A DNA stretch of 64,000 nucleotides from positions 372,001 to 436,000 of the forward strand of contig CCKK01000003.1 in assembly GCA_001048675.1 (NCBI GenBank), in the 5' to 3' direction. The notes beneath the pieces were generated by a model that was not told the DNA's origin, made no database searches, and was given only the letters and a program-made list of their open reading frames with translations. The translations under genes and the position numbers were made by a program. This stretch comes from Vibrio diabolicus. Its GTDB lineage: Bacteria > Pseudomonadota > Gammaproteobacteria > Enterobacterales > Vibrionaceae. Of this stretch, positions 17,500 to 27,837 are shown piece by piece; position 1 is the stretch's first letter; each line of letters opens with the position of its first letter.

Positions 17500-18480
17500 T
17501 CACTTTCGTAAGTGAGTCAGCGCTCTGCTAGTCAATGCTTCTGTGTAAGGATTGATCTTCCAGTGATCGGGGCTCCAACCTTTCACAAAGCGTTGAAAGT
17601 CAGCCCACGCAACCGCAAACAAAGGACGCCATTCGCGCTCGACTTCATTGGGGGCAAGATTCGGCTGATAAACCATTAACGCCTGTTGCAACTGAGCAAA
17701 ATACGTATCCAAGACCCAAACTTCCATCTCTGCACAACGTTCTGGCTTGACGGCGCTGCTCATGAACAGTGCTACGTCTTTCATCGCACAGCCATGTCCG
17801 ACGTATTGAAAGTCGACCGCTGCAACGCTTGATTCTTCTCGATCAAAACAGAAGTTCGCCAATTTGGCATCACCGTGTACAAGCGTCTTGAACTTGGCTT
17901 GCGAAAGCGTTTGATCAATTAATTGAGCGGCATTTTTTAGCTCGGTGTCTTGCAGCACCTCAAGCTCATCGGGTCTGGTTGCCAAGTGCCAATACGTGCC
18001 GCTATGCCACAGCTTATCCGAGCGAACACCGATGTAGCGCGCATGAAAATTCGCCAACCAAGTAAGGCAGGCTCGTAGATGTTCTAGCTTTGCATCGGTG
18101 ATGACTTTTGGAAAGCCCGCCTCGGCGAGGTCTTCCATCACAATGAGCCATTCATTCTCCGATTGGAATGTTTTTAGACCTTGTGGTACTCGGCAGCGAG
18201 TGTCCACTTCTCTGGAAAAATCCGTATACCAATTCACTTCCACCTGATAAGAGTGCAGCTTTCTTTGGTGAGAGCGGTCCGTATTCCAGCCTCTTGGATG
18301 CTCTGAAGGCTTAGGGAGTTTTACATGCTTAATGATCACCGAGCAAGTTGAATAAGTAACTCGGACTAACTCACCATAGCCTCCCCATAGCGATTGTATG
18401 ACGTCTACCGATTGATAATTCCCGAGCTTTAGCTCCTGGCCAATGCTTTGGTAACGTTGGTGGTTGTCGTTCATCATCAT
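17500..18480 (-). CDS. Phosphotransferase-family (APH/choline kinase-like) protein
   Basis: This 326-residue protein has the protein-kinase-like fold of small-molecule kinases. The VHGDAKLANFCF motif (about residues 200-211) is the catalytic Brenner motif with its Asp and Asn, and VDFQYVG supplies the metal-binding Asp. It resembles uncharacterised phosphotransferases of the EcKinase/APH group rather than known aminoglycoside kinases. It overlaps the small acetyltransferase gene upstream by four bases, so both are cotranscribed. The substrate is unknown, and nothing here supports calling it a resistance gene. Confidence 0.8.
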   Translation of the reverse strand: MMMNDNHQRYQSIGQELKLGNYQSVDVIQSLWGGYGELVRVTYSTCSVIIKHVKLPKPSEHPRGWNTDRSHQRKLHSYQVEVNWYTDFSREVDTRCRVPQGLKTFQSENEWLIVMEDLAEAGFPKVITDAKLEHLRACLTWLANFHARYIGVRSDKLWHSGTYWHLATRPDELEVLQDTELKNAAQLIDQTLSQAKFKTLVHGDAKLANFCFDREESSVAAVDFQYVGHGCAMKDVALFMSSAVKPERCAEMEVWVLDTYFAQLQQALMVYQPNLAPNEVEREWRPLFAVAWADFQRFVKGWSPDHWKINPYTEALTSRALTHLRK

Positions 18481-18752
18481 GCAAGCAGATGTGACCAGGC
18501 TTGGTTTTTCTCCATATAATGAATGACATATGGACAGACTGGTTTGATTTGATAACCGAGTGCCTCAATTTCTGGCAATACCGCTTCCATCATCACTTTT
18601 CCGTACCCTTTACCTCGTAATGCTTCAGGAACTACGGTTGATGTGATGTGCATGACATTATTCTCAAGCTGATAAACCACCTTGGCTTTATAACCTTGTT
18701 CTAAATCAACCCAAAATGTGTTGTTTTCAACTTCATGAGTTACTTTATGCAT
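18477..18752 (-). CDS. yjdJ: Small GNAT-like acetyltransferase, YjdJ-like
   Basis: This 91-residue protein matches the short Gcn5-like family of E. coli YjdJ. The central PEALRGKGYGKVMMEAVLPE stretch carries the acetyl-CoA pyrophosphate loop (RGKGYG), and the protein ends with the CPYVIHYM block seen across the family. Its stop overlaps the start of the phosphotransferase gene by four bases (ATGA). AGAGCAAG precedes the ATG. Function of the family is unknown. Confidence 0.85.
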   Translation of the reverse strand: MHKVTHEVENNTFWVDLEQGYKAKVVYQLENNVMHITSTVVPEALRGKGYGKVMMEAVLPEIEALGYQIKPVCPYVIHYMEKNQAWSHLLA

Positions 18753-18879
18753 ATCTTGCTCTCTAATTTTTGTTACGGATTGATTGAATCAAACTATATC
18801 ACTGAATAGAATCAACACCATGCGGAAGTGCTCTGTCACTTCACGCCATTACCTTCTCAAATCAGGTACGACAATAATA

Positions 18880-19626
18880 ATGAGAAATATGAGCCCTATT
18901 GCCAGAGACGGCAAACTACCTCTGCAAAGCAAGAAGGCACCCGAACGTCAGGCAAGTACACTAAATAGCACCGATGCAATGGCAATGGTCGAACATGGCA
19001 GCGAAGTAAGTTTAAACGTCACGACACCTGTTGGTACCAAGTTTATTACAACCAGCACATTTGTCGGCTGTCACTCAAATAATACCGCATTGATAGAGGT
19101 TCCGAACATCTCCGATGAGGACTTGAAATTTTATTTTCAAGAAGGCTTTTGGATCAATGTAAAAGCGTACTCTCATCGAGGGGAAGGTGCTGTCATTCCA
19201 TTTCGGGCGCAATTGCAGCACCGACTCGGCGACCCGTATCCAATTTTGGTGCTAAGTCTCCCCAACACAATGCAGGTCTTTCAGCTTCGTAAAGAAGTAC
19301 GTTATGAAGTGAATTTGAGGGCGCGCGTTTGTTTAGAAGCCTATCGAACTGAATGCGAGATAAGAGATTTATCTCGTAGTGGGTGCCGCTTTGTGACATC
19401 ACCAATGAGCCGACCACTTCAGGTTGGTGATCGCGTTTCATTGGACCTAACCATGCCCGGTGAAAGCCACATGCTCGCGCCATTGAGAGGTCGTATTTGT
19501 AACTTACAAAAATCGACACACCATGCTCGCTATGGAATGGAGTTTGATGAGGTTGGTAAAACCAACGCTAAAAGTCTCCTGAGTCACCTAAAATTTGATG
19601 GGACTAAACTCACACTAAAAAGGTAG
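18880..19626 (+). CDS. PilZ-domain protein, c-di-GMP receptor (YcgR-like)
   Basis: The C-terminal half is a PilZ domain with both c-di-GMP contacts: RKEVRYEV (RxxxR) and DLSRSGCRF (D/NxSxxG). The N-terminal half has the beta-rich YcgR-type flagellar-brake fold. I chose the ATG at 18880 (248 residues). The frame stays open upstream to a TTG at 18784, but no start in the region has a good ribosome site, so the N terminus is uncertain. Proteins of this kind bind c-di-GMP and slow flagella or alter secretion. With the cyclases and flagellar genes nearby, it is a natural effector, though physical partners cannot be seen. Confidence 0.85.
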   Translation: MRNMSPIARDGKLPLQSKKAPERQASTLNSTDAMAMVEHGSEVSLNVTTPVGTKFITTSTFVGCHSNNTALIEVPNISDEDLKFYFQEGFWINVKAYSHRGEGAVIPFRAQLQHRLGDPYPILVLSLPNTMQVFQLRKEVRYEVNLRARVCLEAYRTECEIRDLSRSGCRFVTSPMSRPLQVGDRVSLDLTMPGESHMLAPLRGRICNLQKSTHHARYGMEFDEVGKTNAKSLLSHLKFDGTKLTLKR

Positions 19627-19680
19627 CTTTGATAACGAGCACCAAGCATCGGCCAGTTTTGATACCCGGAAAACAAGAAA

Positions 19681-19702
19681 CCCCTTACTTTGCAGTAAGG
19701 GG
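19681..19702. terminator. Bidirectional terminator between pilZ gene and porin
   Basis: CCCCTTACT-TTGC-AGTAAGGGG is a perfect nine-pair stem. TTTTGTTT follows on the plus strand, and the minus strand has TTTCTTGTTT. It separates two convergent genes. Confidence 0.9.
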
Positions 19703-19748
19703 TTTTGTTTACTAAGAATAAGGCAGAATCTTAGATAACAGTTTCGAC

Positions 19749-20708
19749 TTAGAAGTCGTAACGTAGACCTAGCGCTAGCTCATCTTTTTCATCAGCGCCT
19801 TCGTTATCCATTAGATCGAAGTTGTATGATGCGTAGCCACGGAAGTTAGGCTTGAAGTAGTAAGTAACATCAACAGCTAGGTTTTCTACAGTATCAGCAT
19901 CTTCTAGCTCACCTTTGTTGAACGTAGAAGTAAATACAGTTTGGCCCATAGTGTATGATGCAGCTAGTTCGTAGCCTTTGTAATCCGCAGACTCACCTGC
20001 AACATCCACGTCTGCGCCTGTGTAGTTACCAGCGAAGTAGAAATCACCTACAGAGTATGCAGCAGCAAGCATGAACTCATCACTATCGTTTTGGTCTGCA
20101 TAACCAGCACCTAGTTCAATACCAGTATTAGCAAATGCGTAGATACCAGATAGAGAGAAGCCATCTTCGTTGTTATCTGCAAAACCATTCACGTCTGTTG
20201 TACGGTCAGCAAAGCGGTAGCTAGCACGTACAGCTAGTTGCTCGAATTGGCCTTTGTAAGAAAGCATGTTGTCTGTACGGTCAGATACAGGCAGCTTAAG
20301 TGCTGCAGTGTTACCGTGGTAAGCCATAATATCGGTAAAGTCAGTAAGAACGAATAATGCACCGTCGTTTTTACCGTAAGTTACTTCACCGTATTTACCG
20401 CCTAGGCCTGCGTAAGCGTAACGAGTTTCAAGATCACTGTTGTTATCTACGGCACCTTCTTCTTTTGTTTCGAACTCACCTTCCCAAAAACCAACACCGT
20501 ATAGGTTTTCATTGATTTCCTGTTTGCCTAGGAAGTTAAGACGGATGCGAGTACGGTCTTTTGCCTTACCATCCATCATAGAAAGACGCGCTTCAGCGCG
20601 GCCGCCCATCTCAAGAGAAGTGCCATCTTGGTTGTATAGTTCTGAAGCGACAACTTGAGATCCTGATGCCATTAGCGCCACTGCTACAGCTAAAGTTTTT
20701 AATTTCAT
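19749..20708 (-). CDS. Gram-negative porin (OmpU/OmpC-type trimeric porin)
   Basis: From the ATG at 20708 (MKLKTLAVAVALMASGSQVVASELY) the protein has 319 residues with a clear Sec signal ending near residue 22 (VVA-SE). Repeating amphipathic beta strands, acidic loops, and a C-terminal LALGLRYDF with the terminal Phe needed for Bam recognition mark a 16-strand outer membrane porin. It diffuses small solutes non-specifically. An ATG six codons earlier (20726) lies outside the signal and is less likely. Codon use is highly biased, as expected for an abundant protein. It is monocistronic with a long structured upstream region. Confidence 0.93.
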   Translation of the reverse strand: MKLKTLAVAVALMASGSQVVASELYNQDGTSLEMGGRAEARLSMMDGKAKDRTRIRLNFLGKQEINENLYGVGFWEGEFETKEEGAVDNNSDLETRYAYAGLGGKYGEVTYGKNDGALFVLTDFTDIMAYHGNTAALKLPVSDRTDNMLSYKGQFEQLAVRASYRFADRTTDVNGFADNNEDGFSLSGIYAFANTGIELGAGYADQNDSDEFMLAAAYSVGDFYFAGNYTGADVDVAGESADYKGYELAASYTMGQTVFTSTFNKGELEDADTVENLAVDVTYYFKPNFRGYASYNFDLMDNEGADEKDELALGLRYDF

Positions 20709-20880
20709 TGTTATTTTCCATATCATTGTTTTATATGTATTTTCTCACCAGAAAAACAGGACTTTTCTGTACCAACGAGAAAACTGGCGGCATAGTAGCA
20801 GCTGTTATTTTTCACGCAACGCGTTGAATAAACAGCACTTATAGAAGAAAACACCAAGTAAAATGACGATATGAATACCT

Positions 20881-20941
20881 CTCAACCATCAAGTTATCGG
20901 TTGAGGTAAAAAAATCGTTCGCGTCAAAAAAAATTTGACGC
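20881..20941. promoter_or_regulatory. Two inverted repeats upstream of the porin gene
   Basis: GCGTCAAA/TTTGACGC (20921-20941) and CTCAACC/GGTTGAG (20881-20905) form two stems in the 398-base gap between the porin and the chemotaxis receptor. They lie 170-230 bases before the porin ATG and could be operators or part of a regulated leader. Nothing else in the gap is recognisable except AT-rich sequence and the receptor gene terminator. Confidence 0.4.
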
Positions 20942-21052
20942 AAAAAATATAAAAACAATCTCATTATATGTGATTTTGCTCGCAAAATATTTTCACTAAA
21001 TGACTGTTTTGGATAGACTTCCTGATTTTAAATCAGTTTCTCACAAACAAAA

Positions 21053-21080
21053 AAATCCCCAAGCAATAGCTCAGGGATTT
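21053..21080 (-). terminator. Terminator after the chemotaxis receptor gene
   Basis: AAATCCC and GGGATTT enclose an inner AGC/GCT pairing; read leftward the stem ends in a seven-T run. It lies 27 bases after the receptor stop codon. Confidence 0.85.
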
Positions 21081-21106
21081 ATACATTTTGTTAGACGAAT
21101 AGCGAA

Positions 21107-22735
21107 TTAAAGCTTAAAGAAGCTCAATTGCTCTTTCTGCTTCTCTGCAAGTAATGAAAGCTCAGTACTCGCGCTTGCGCTTTGACTAATACCCGCCACA
21201 TTCTGGTTAACCAGTTCAGACATGTTAACCACGTTGCGGTTAATGTCTTGAGTGACTTGAGACTGCTCTTCGGCTGCGGTTGCCACTTGCGTGTTTGAAT
21301 CGTTAATGTTTGCTACCGACTCGGTAATACCAACCAATGCCTCATTCGCTTGCTGCGTCAGTTCGTTGTTACGACTCAGCATGTCTAGGCTGACTTGCAT
21401 GCTGTCATTCGCAAGCCCAGACTGCGCTTGAAGTTCTTCAATAATCGTTTGGATCTCTTGAGTCGAGTCTTGCGTGCGTGCCGCGAGCATACGTACTTCA
21501 TCCGCAACAACCGCAAAACCACGACCAGACTCACCAGCACGCGCTGCTTCAATCGCAGCGTTCAATGCGAGTAAGTTGGTCTGCTCAGAGACACCGCGAA
21601 TCACTTCAATAACGTCGTTGATCTGAACCGACTGCTCTTTTAAACGCAGTACGACTTGCGCTGCATCGTTCAATGCCTGAGACATCTGTGCGCTTGCTTC
21701 TGCGCTCTCTTGGAAGATAGCCAGACCTGATTGCGCAAGACCATCAGCTTCGCGAGCTGTCGAATCCGCAGACGTTGCGTTATCGCTCACGTTGTTTGCC
21801 GTGCTAGCAAGTTCATTAACAGCCGATGCAACTTGTTCGATCTCAGCGAGCTCTAGCTGAGCATTCGCTTCTGCTTGCGTCATTACTGCGGCAAGCTCAG
21901 TCGATGCCGATGCCACCTCTTCACTGATGCGAGTAAGCTGGTCGACCGTGTTATAAAGCTGTTCTGCTGTTTGGTTAACATCTTTGCTCAGCTTCGCAAT
22001 TTCGTTATCACCATCTACATCTGCGCGAACTGATAAGTTGCCCATTGCCAACTGACGCATCACTTCTTGAAGTTTTTGAATAGGCGTAACAATCATGCCT
22101 GATAAGATCCACGCCCCCACCAATGAGAACGCAAATACCGCAAGAACTGTCAACATAGCGTTGTTTTGTACACGCTCATTCTGTTGATGGCTTCTTATGG
22201 TTGACTGCTCTGCTTGGTCATTCACATGCTTCGACAGAGTATTGATTTGTCGAACCATTTCTCGGCCAACATTACGGTACTCTTTAATGAATGCACGGTA
22301 CTCACTGTCCGATTTCAAGCCTTGATCGTACTGGTTAAAGAAAGCCACTGAGCGCTCTGAATATCGAACATAGGCTTCGATCGCTTGGCGAACTTTAACC
22401 GCATCTTCACGAAACAGATTACGAGCTTCAATCGCACTTAAATCAGCCTCAACCTGTTTTAAGCCTTCTTTCAATTCATTAAGAAAATTTTCACGACGGG
22501 AAGCGTCGTAGATAGCGTAAACCGCTGTAATACGAAGTGGATAAATTTCATCGTCAATACGCGCCAAAGTGTCTTTATGGAAAACCAAAGACTCTTGGTT
22601 GGAAGCAATAACATCTTGCTCAGCTTGAAGATTGTTTTTAGTAATCCACAAAGCAATAAACAAAACAATCGCGGTAAATAATACCGGAACCAAAATTTGC
22701 GTTCGTACTGACAAATTTTTCAGTGATAACTGCAT
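21107..22735 (-). CDS. Methyl-accepting chemotaxis protein
   Basis: This 542-residue receptor has a membrane segment at about 12-30, a periplasmic helical-bundle sensor (about 31-190), a second membrane segment (about 192-212), a HAMP domain and a long coiled-coil signalling domain. The hairpin tip carries the conserved [23 protein letters not shown] that contacts CheA and CheW. It lacks the C-terminal pentapeptide that tethers CheR. The ligand is unknown. A weak CRP-like site (about 22879-22894) lies upstream, which would match catabolite control of chemotaxis genes but is only suggestive. Confidence 0.95.
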   Translation of the reverse strand: MQLSLKNLSVRTQILVPVLFTAIVLFIALWITKNNLQAEQDVIASNQESLVFHKDTLARIDDEIYPLRITAVYAIYDASRRENFLNELKEGLKQVEADLSAIEARNLFREDAVKVRQAIEAYVRYSERSVAFFNQYDQGLKSDSEYRAFIKEYRNVGREMVRQINTLSKHVNDQAEQSTIRSHQQNERVQNNAMLTVLAVFAFSLVGAWILSGMIVTPIQKLQEVMRQLAMGNLSVRADVDGDNEIAKLSKDVNQTAEQLYNTVDQLTRISEEVASASTELAAVMTQAEANAQLELAEIEQVASAVNELASTANNVSDNATSADSTAREADGLAQSGLAIFQESAEASAQMSQALNDAAQVVLRLKEQSVQINDVIEVIRGVSEQTNLLALNAAIEAARAGESGRGFAVVADEVRMLAARTQDSTQEIQTIIEELQAQSGLANDSMQVSLDMLSRNNELTQQANEALVGITESVANINDSNTQVATAAEEQSQVTQDINRNVVNMSELVNQNVAGISQSASASTELSLLAEKQKEQLSFFKL

Positions 22736-22936
22736 GACTGGACCTCAGTTGTATGCGTGATGCCTATATCCAAACGAACTCAAGCAACTCTCAATACTGA
22801 AGCTGCATTTCGGTTATTTGAATATCTATGCTTCCTTGCGACGGGAAAGTTCCCAGACGAATAAACAAGTGGCGAATATTAGAGGTCGATCACACTTTTG
22901 TCTAGTACAAAAAGTCCCCATTTTCAATCTGTTATT

Positions 22937-22970
22937 GACAATATCCCGACAGTAGTGTCGGGATATTGTC
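22937..22970. terminator. Perfect 15-bp inverted repeat downstream of the Lon-family gene
   Basis: GACAATATCCCGACA and TGTCGGGATATTGTC pair without mismatch around a four-base loop. It lies 60 bases past the Lon-family stop codon and about 200 bases before the chemotaxis receptor start. Neither strand has a T-run after it, so it may be a factor-dependent terminator, an mRNA end stabiliser or an operator. Confidence 0.5.
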
Positions 22971-23029
22971 GTTATGATAAATTGTGATCACTTATGATGA
23001 GATACATTCACATTTAGGGCTGTTTTAGG

Positions 23030-25390
23030 CTATTTTCTCAACGAATTGAGCTTGGCTTGAGCAAGGCCAAAAATCGTATCTATTGGATAAGAACCTTCAT
23101 CGGTTGGCTCACCGGCGACTTTCCCCGTGAACAGCTCGATGGCTTCAGTGACATGATCAATCGCCCAAATATTAAATTCACCTTTTTCTACTGCTTTCAC
23201 GATGTCGGAACGGAGCATCAAGTTGTGAACGTTAGATTGCGGGATAATGACCCCCTGCCCTTCATGACGACCTTTAATCACACACACATCGTAAAAGCCT
23301 TCAATTTTTTCGTTCACACCACCAATCGGCTGAGCTTCACCAAACTGATTCATCGAGCCTGTAATCGCAATGTCTTGTCGGTTTGGTTGCTTTGAAAAAG
23401 CAGACACCACAGCACATAGCTCTGCCATGCTGGCACTATCACCGTCGACACCACCATAAGATTGCTCAAACGTAATCGTTGTGGTTAATGGTACTCGCGC
23501 CGTTTTACCAAACACGGAAGACAAGTAGGCCGATAGAATCATCACGCCTTTAGAGTGAATACTGCCGCCCAAATCCACACTGCGTTCGATATCGATAACA
23601 TCCCCATCGCCGTAACACGTCGTCGCGGTGATGCGATTCGGCGCGCCAAACATGTAGTCGCTGGTGCTTAATACCGAGAGGGCATTCACTTGACCGATAG
23701 CCTTCCCTTCAGTGCGAATCAAGGTTGTACCGTTGACAAACGTTTCCATCACATTGTCGCGTAATCGGCTCACTCGCATTTCTTGGTTCTTGAGCGCCTC
23801 TTCCACATGACCGATACGGATCATGTTGGAGTTGGCTTGACGAGCAACGTAGTTTGACTCACGTAATAAATTCGCAATATTGGCAGAGTGGAGTGATAGC
23901 TTGGTTTGATCACCAGACAAGCGTGAACTGTATTCGATAATCCGTCCCATGGACTTTCTATCACAGTGCAGCATATTGTTGTCGTTCACGACGCTAGAAA
24001 TAAAGCGCGCATAGTGCAGTTCCGACTCTGGCGTCCGCTTCATCTCATCTTCAAAATCCGCTGTCACTCGGAACAACTCACTGAACTCTGGATCGTAATG
24101 CTGCAGCAATTGATAAGTTCGGTAGTCACCAAACAGAATGATTTTAATGTCGAGCGGGATAGGCTCGGGATCGAGTGATACCGCCCCTGTCAATGTCACT
24201 TCTTTTTCTAGGGAGGTAAAGCTCAATTGACGAGCACGCAGTGCGCGCTTCAAACCATCCCAAACGTAAGGCTGTTCAAGCACTTTCTGTGCATCCATTA
24301 ACAGAACGCCGCCATTCGCCTTATGCAAACTCCCCGCACGAATCAGCGAAAAGTCGGTAAACACGGTTCCCTTGAAAGTGGCTGTCTCAATCGAACCGAA
24401 GAGCGAATGGTAATTGGGGTTTTCTTCAACAACGATAGGAAAGTCACTGCTGTTGCGGCTTACCAAGACGTTCACTTTATAACGACGTGGTAATTTTTTA
24501 TCCAACGACGCCGTCGCAATTTCGCCTTGCTCACCACTTTGGTCAAGGAAGATATCTGCGTTTTCAACAATATCTTTTTGCAGCTCAGTTAAGTACGTTT
24601 TGATTTCAGAATATTCCGCGTAATCCACTTTGAGCTTTTTAATGAAGTGAGTAATCACATCGAGCGTCACTTCATCATTAAGCTTTTTGATTTTGTCGCT
24701 GTAAGTTTCTTCCCACTCTGTGAGTTCACGGACCATCGAACGTAACCGCACTTCGAGTTCATCAATAGCATCGCTGAACTGCTCTTGCTCTTTCTTACTT
24801 AGTGCATCAAAAGACTCTTCCGTATGAAGCTCGTCACCATTCATGGCGACAAACTGATAATCACCTTGTGTGGTAAGCGTCAAGCTAATGCCTTTCTCTT
24901 TTGCCTCTCGGCTAATGCGGTCCAGCTCGTTTTGTTGCTTCGCTGCCAATTGGTTTTTTAATCGCTCAGCTCGGCTAAAGTACATTTCATTGTCGAACGC
25001 TAGGGGTAAAGCATTCAGTAGTTTGCCCATTAAGGCTTCAATATCAACACGTAACTTATTCCCGATACCACAAGGCAGCTTCAACACCTTGGGTGTACGG
25101 GTATCTTCAAAGTTCGCAACGTAACACCAATCAAACAAGGCTGCTGCATCGTGCTGGTGACGATTCAGATAGCGCAGGATCATGGTGCGTTTACCTAGCC
25201 CATTCTGACCAATGGCGTAGATGTTATACCCTTTCTCTTTGATGGACATCGCAAACTCGACCGCTTTTTGCGCGCGCTCTTGGCCCACAATCTCATCAAT
25301 TGGAGGTAACTCCTTGGTCGACTTACATGGCATATTCTCTAGATCTGCTACAGAATATAGCTGCTTAGCTTCCAATCTTAGTATTGCCAT
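23030..25390 (-). CDS. Lon-family ATP-dependent protease (AAA_32 type, YcbZ/LonB-like)
   Basis: This protein of 786 residues has an N-terminal P-loop (GQNGLGKR at about 61-68), a large helical insert (about 150-270), the rest of the AAA+ module, and a C-terminal S16 protease domain. The Ser-Lys dyad is S652 (GGVDGDSASMAEL) and K695 (GGVNEKIEGF), with the 43-residue spacing of true Lon. I prefer the ATG at 25390 because AAGGA lies at proper distance; the GTG at 25396 sits too close to it. Members degrade unfolded or specific proteins in the cytoplasm; targets here are unknown. It is separate from the classical lon gene. Confidence 0.9.
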   Translation of the reverse strand: MAILRLEAKQLYSVADLENMPCKSTKELPPIDEIVGQERAQKAVEFAMSIKEKGYNIYAIGQNGLGKRTMILRYLNRHQHDAAALFDWCYVANFEDTRTPKVLKLPCGIGNKLRVDIEALMGKLLNALPLAFDNEMYFSRAERLKNQLAAKQQNELDRISREAKEKGISLTLTTQGDYQFVAMNGDELHTEESFDALSKKEQEQFSDAIDELEVRLRSMVRELTEWEETYSDKIKKLNDEVTLDVITHFIKKLKVDYAEYSEIKTYLTELQKDIVENADIFLDQSGEQGEIATASLDKKLPRRYKVNVLVSRNSSDFPIVVEENPNYHSLFGSIETATFKGTVFTDFSLIRAGSLHKANGGVLLMDAQKVLEQPYVWDGLKRALRARQLSFTSLEKEVTLTGAVSLDPEPIPLDIKIILFGDYRTYQLLQHYDPEFSELFRVTADFEDEMKRTPESELHYARFISSVVNDNNMLHCDRKSMGRIIEYSSRLSGDQTKLSLHSANIANLLRESNYVARQANSNMIRIGHVEEALKNQEMRVSRLRDNVMETFVNGTTLIRTEGKAIGQVNALSVLSTSDYMFGAPNRITATTCYGDGDVIDIERSVDLGGSIHSKGVMILSAYLSSVFGKTARVPLTTTITFEQSYGGVDGDSASMAELCAVVSAFSKQPNRQDIAITGSMNQFGEAQPIGGVNEKIEGFYDVCVIKGRHEGQGVIIPQSNVHNLMLRSDIVKAVEKGEFNIWAIDHVTEAIELFTGKVAGEPTDEGSYPIDTIFGLAQAKLNSLRK

Positions 25391-25576
25391 ATCCACTTCC
25401 TTTTTCTTATTTTCGTCATTTGAGTGTAGAGATTATTTGCTTAATTTTAAGTGATTTACCTTCCACCCTAGTTTGATTGGACATTTTATGAGCATAAAAG
25501 TGATATCAATACGCACTTGCAATTGATAATCAATTTCATTTAATATCAAAGCAAATCAATTCTTGTGGAGATGGAC

Positions 25577-26074
25577 ATGAATATTGAGCAATGCTGGATG
25601 CGCTACTTAAAAGCAGAGCAATTGATGGAACAAGGCCACTGGCCCGAGGCACATCGTTTATACGACGATGTACTCAGCAATCTACCGAACCACATTCATT
25701 CGGCGCTCGAAAATGCTCAAACCAAACCTTGTCAGTTTGTCTGTCTCATCACCGGGCTGAGAGATGCGTGCGTCGCACAATCGGAGATTCTCAACAAACT
25801 CGGATTGCAGCACGATGCTTTTTCAACACTCAATCAAACGTACGCACTGTTCCAATTCTTGCAACTAGAGAATCATGAACTTATTGAGCGTGTGGGTCAT
25901 TTACTTGGTCAACAAAGTGAAGACTTGTTAGCTCATATGGCGGCATTTTGCTCTGCTCAACGCAATGCTCAATGGATGATTGAGCTAGACCATGTGACGC
26001 GCGCACATGAGCAGTTTTTGCATTTGCAAGCGATGAGTTCGGCAAAGCCTTCGCCTTCTCACCTTTATAATTAA
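25577..26074 (+). CDS. Hypothetical helical (TPR-like) protein
   Basis: This protein (165 residues from the ATG at 25577) is all-helical, with a first TPR-like pair (EQCWMRYLKAEQLMEQGHWPEAHRLYDDVLSNLP). No catalytic motif or signal is seen. The start at 25577 is chosen because GGAG lies six bases upstream; earlier in-frame GTG and ATG codons at 25565 and 25571 overlap that ribosome site. It precedes the YejF-like ATPase by 85 bases, but a functional link is not evident. Function unknown. Confidence 0.7.
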   Translation: MNIEQCWMRYLKAEQLMEQGHWPEAHRLYDDVLSNLPNHIHSALENAQTKPCQFVCLITGLRDACVAQSEILNKLGLQHDAFSTLNQTYALFQFLQLENHELIERVGHLLGQQSEDLLAHMAAFCSAQRNAQWMIELDHVTRAHEQFLHLQAMSSAKPSPSHLYN

Positions 26075-26159
26075 TCTAAAGCCCAAGCATTGAGGCCAGC
26101 TAGGTTTGTGCTGTCCATTGCTTGAGTATCATTTGCTTTACCAACCACAAGGATCTGTG

Positions 26160-27792
26160 ATGTCTTCTAAAACCATTCTTTCGGTGAATAACCTATCGGT
26201 CAGCTTTACGACAAACGATGGGATCGTCGATGCAGTAAAGAATGTTAGCTTCGATTTAAAAGCAGGCGAGACGCTTTCCATCGTTGGCGAGTCTGGGTCT
26301 GGCAAGTCAGTATCAACCAATGCACTGATGAAACTATTGCCAGACAACGCTATTTTGCATACGAACTCATCCATCATGTTTGAGGGTAGTTCCATCTTGG
26401 ATAAAACGGAGCGTGAAATGCAAAACATTCGCGGTGATCGTATCGGTATGATTTTTCAGGAGCCGATGACCTCATTGAATCCATACATGCGGGTGGGGAT
26501 CCAAGTCGCTGAGGCCATCATGTGCCATCGTCCAGTGGATAGACGGAAAGCCAAAACGAGAGTGTTAGAGCTGTTTGAACTGGTTCACATGCCAGAGCCA
26601 GAGAAAGCGTACAGCAAATATCCGCACGAGTTTTCTGGCGGTCAGTTGCAACGCATCATGATTGCAATGGCACTGATTAACGAACCCGATATTTTAATTG
26701 CCGACGAACCAACCACCGCGTTAGATGTCACGGTTCAAGCAGAAGTGCTGCACCTGATTAAAGAAATTCAGGCTCAGATGGGCATGGCGATACTTTTTAT
26801 TACTCATGATTTAGGCGTTGTAAAACACTTTGCCGACCGTGTCATTGTGATGTGTAAAGGGGAAGTCGTCGAAGAAGGCGAAACGCAAACACTCTTCGAA
26901 GACCCAAAGCACGAATACACACGTATGCTGATCAACTCGATTCCAAAAGGCAGTAAGGACCCTATTAGTGAGAGTGCTACACAACTATTAAAAGCTGACG
27001 ATATACGAGTCAAATTCTTGATAAAGTCGCATTTTATTGCCAGTAAAAATGAGTACTTCGAAGCCGTAAAAGGCATTTCTCTTGAGCTCAAACAAGGGGA
27101 AACACTCGGGATTGTTGGGGAATCCGGTTCAGGCAAGTCTACCCTCGGCCGCGCACTGATAGGCCTCCTGCCATCCACAGGTAAAATCGAATACAAAGGC
27201 CAAGATATGGCTTTGCTGACAAACAAAGAACGTTTTGAGCTGAAAAAAGACGTTCAGATGGTGTTCCAAGACCCTTATGGTTCGCTTTCTCCTCGTATGA
27301 CTATCGGCGAGCTCATCACTGAAGGATTAACTGTCCACCAGCCAATGTTGAGTAAAAAAGAAACGTATGCAGAAAGCACGCGACGTGCTTCGAGAGGTTC
27401 GCTTAGATCCCGCGTCCATCAACCGTTATCCGCACGAGTTTTCGGGAGGCCAACGTCAGCGTATTGCTATCGCGCGAGCACTGATCCTTGAACCTTCGTT
27501 TATTTTGCTTGATGAGCCGACCTCTGCATTAGACCGCTCGGTGCAACTGACAGTGATTGATCTCCTGAAAGATTTGCAGAAAAAGCATAATATTGGCTAC
27601 TTGTTTATTAGCCACGATCTATCAGTAGTTAAAGCACTCTCTGACCGTGTTCTAGTCATGCAAAAGGGCGAGGTCATGGAACAAGGTACGGCCGAAAATA
27701 TTTTCCAAAACCCTAAAAATGACTACACGAAAAAACTGATAGATGCCTCATTTGATCTTGAAAACAGTGAAAATCAGCACAATGCGGCTTAG
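26160..27792 (+). pseudogene. Dual ABC ATPase of peptide-transporter type (YejF-like), frameshifted as read
   Basis: Two ATPase halves of the oligopeptide/nickel type make about 543 residues, close to E. coli YejF (529). The first has GESGSGKS, FSGGQ and LIADEPTTALD; the second has GESGSGKS, FSGGQRQR and LLDEPTSALD. The frame breaks near 27354-27363, at an A6 run followed by GAAAC: the upstream frame runs on to a stop at about 27489, while the proper continuation (MQKARDVLREVRLDP) is one frame over. Removing one A restores a single reading frame. No yejA, yejB or yejE permease genes are adjacent, so partners must be elsewhere. AAGGATC precedes the ATG at 26160. An assembly error is the likeliest cause of the break. 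Confidence 0.88.
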
Positions 27793-27837
27793 GTTCATCA
27801 CAGTTTCATATTCATAAACTAGGATTAAGAAAAGGTG

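Noticed and set aside
17500..18480. Aminoglycoside resistance kinase
   Set aside because: Only the general phosphotransferase motifs are present; no feature specific to aminoglycoside kinases was seen.
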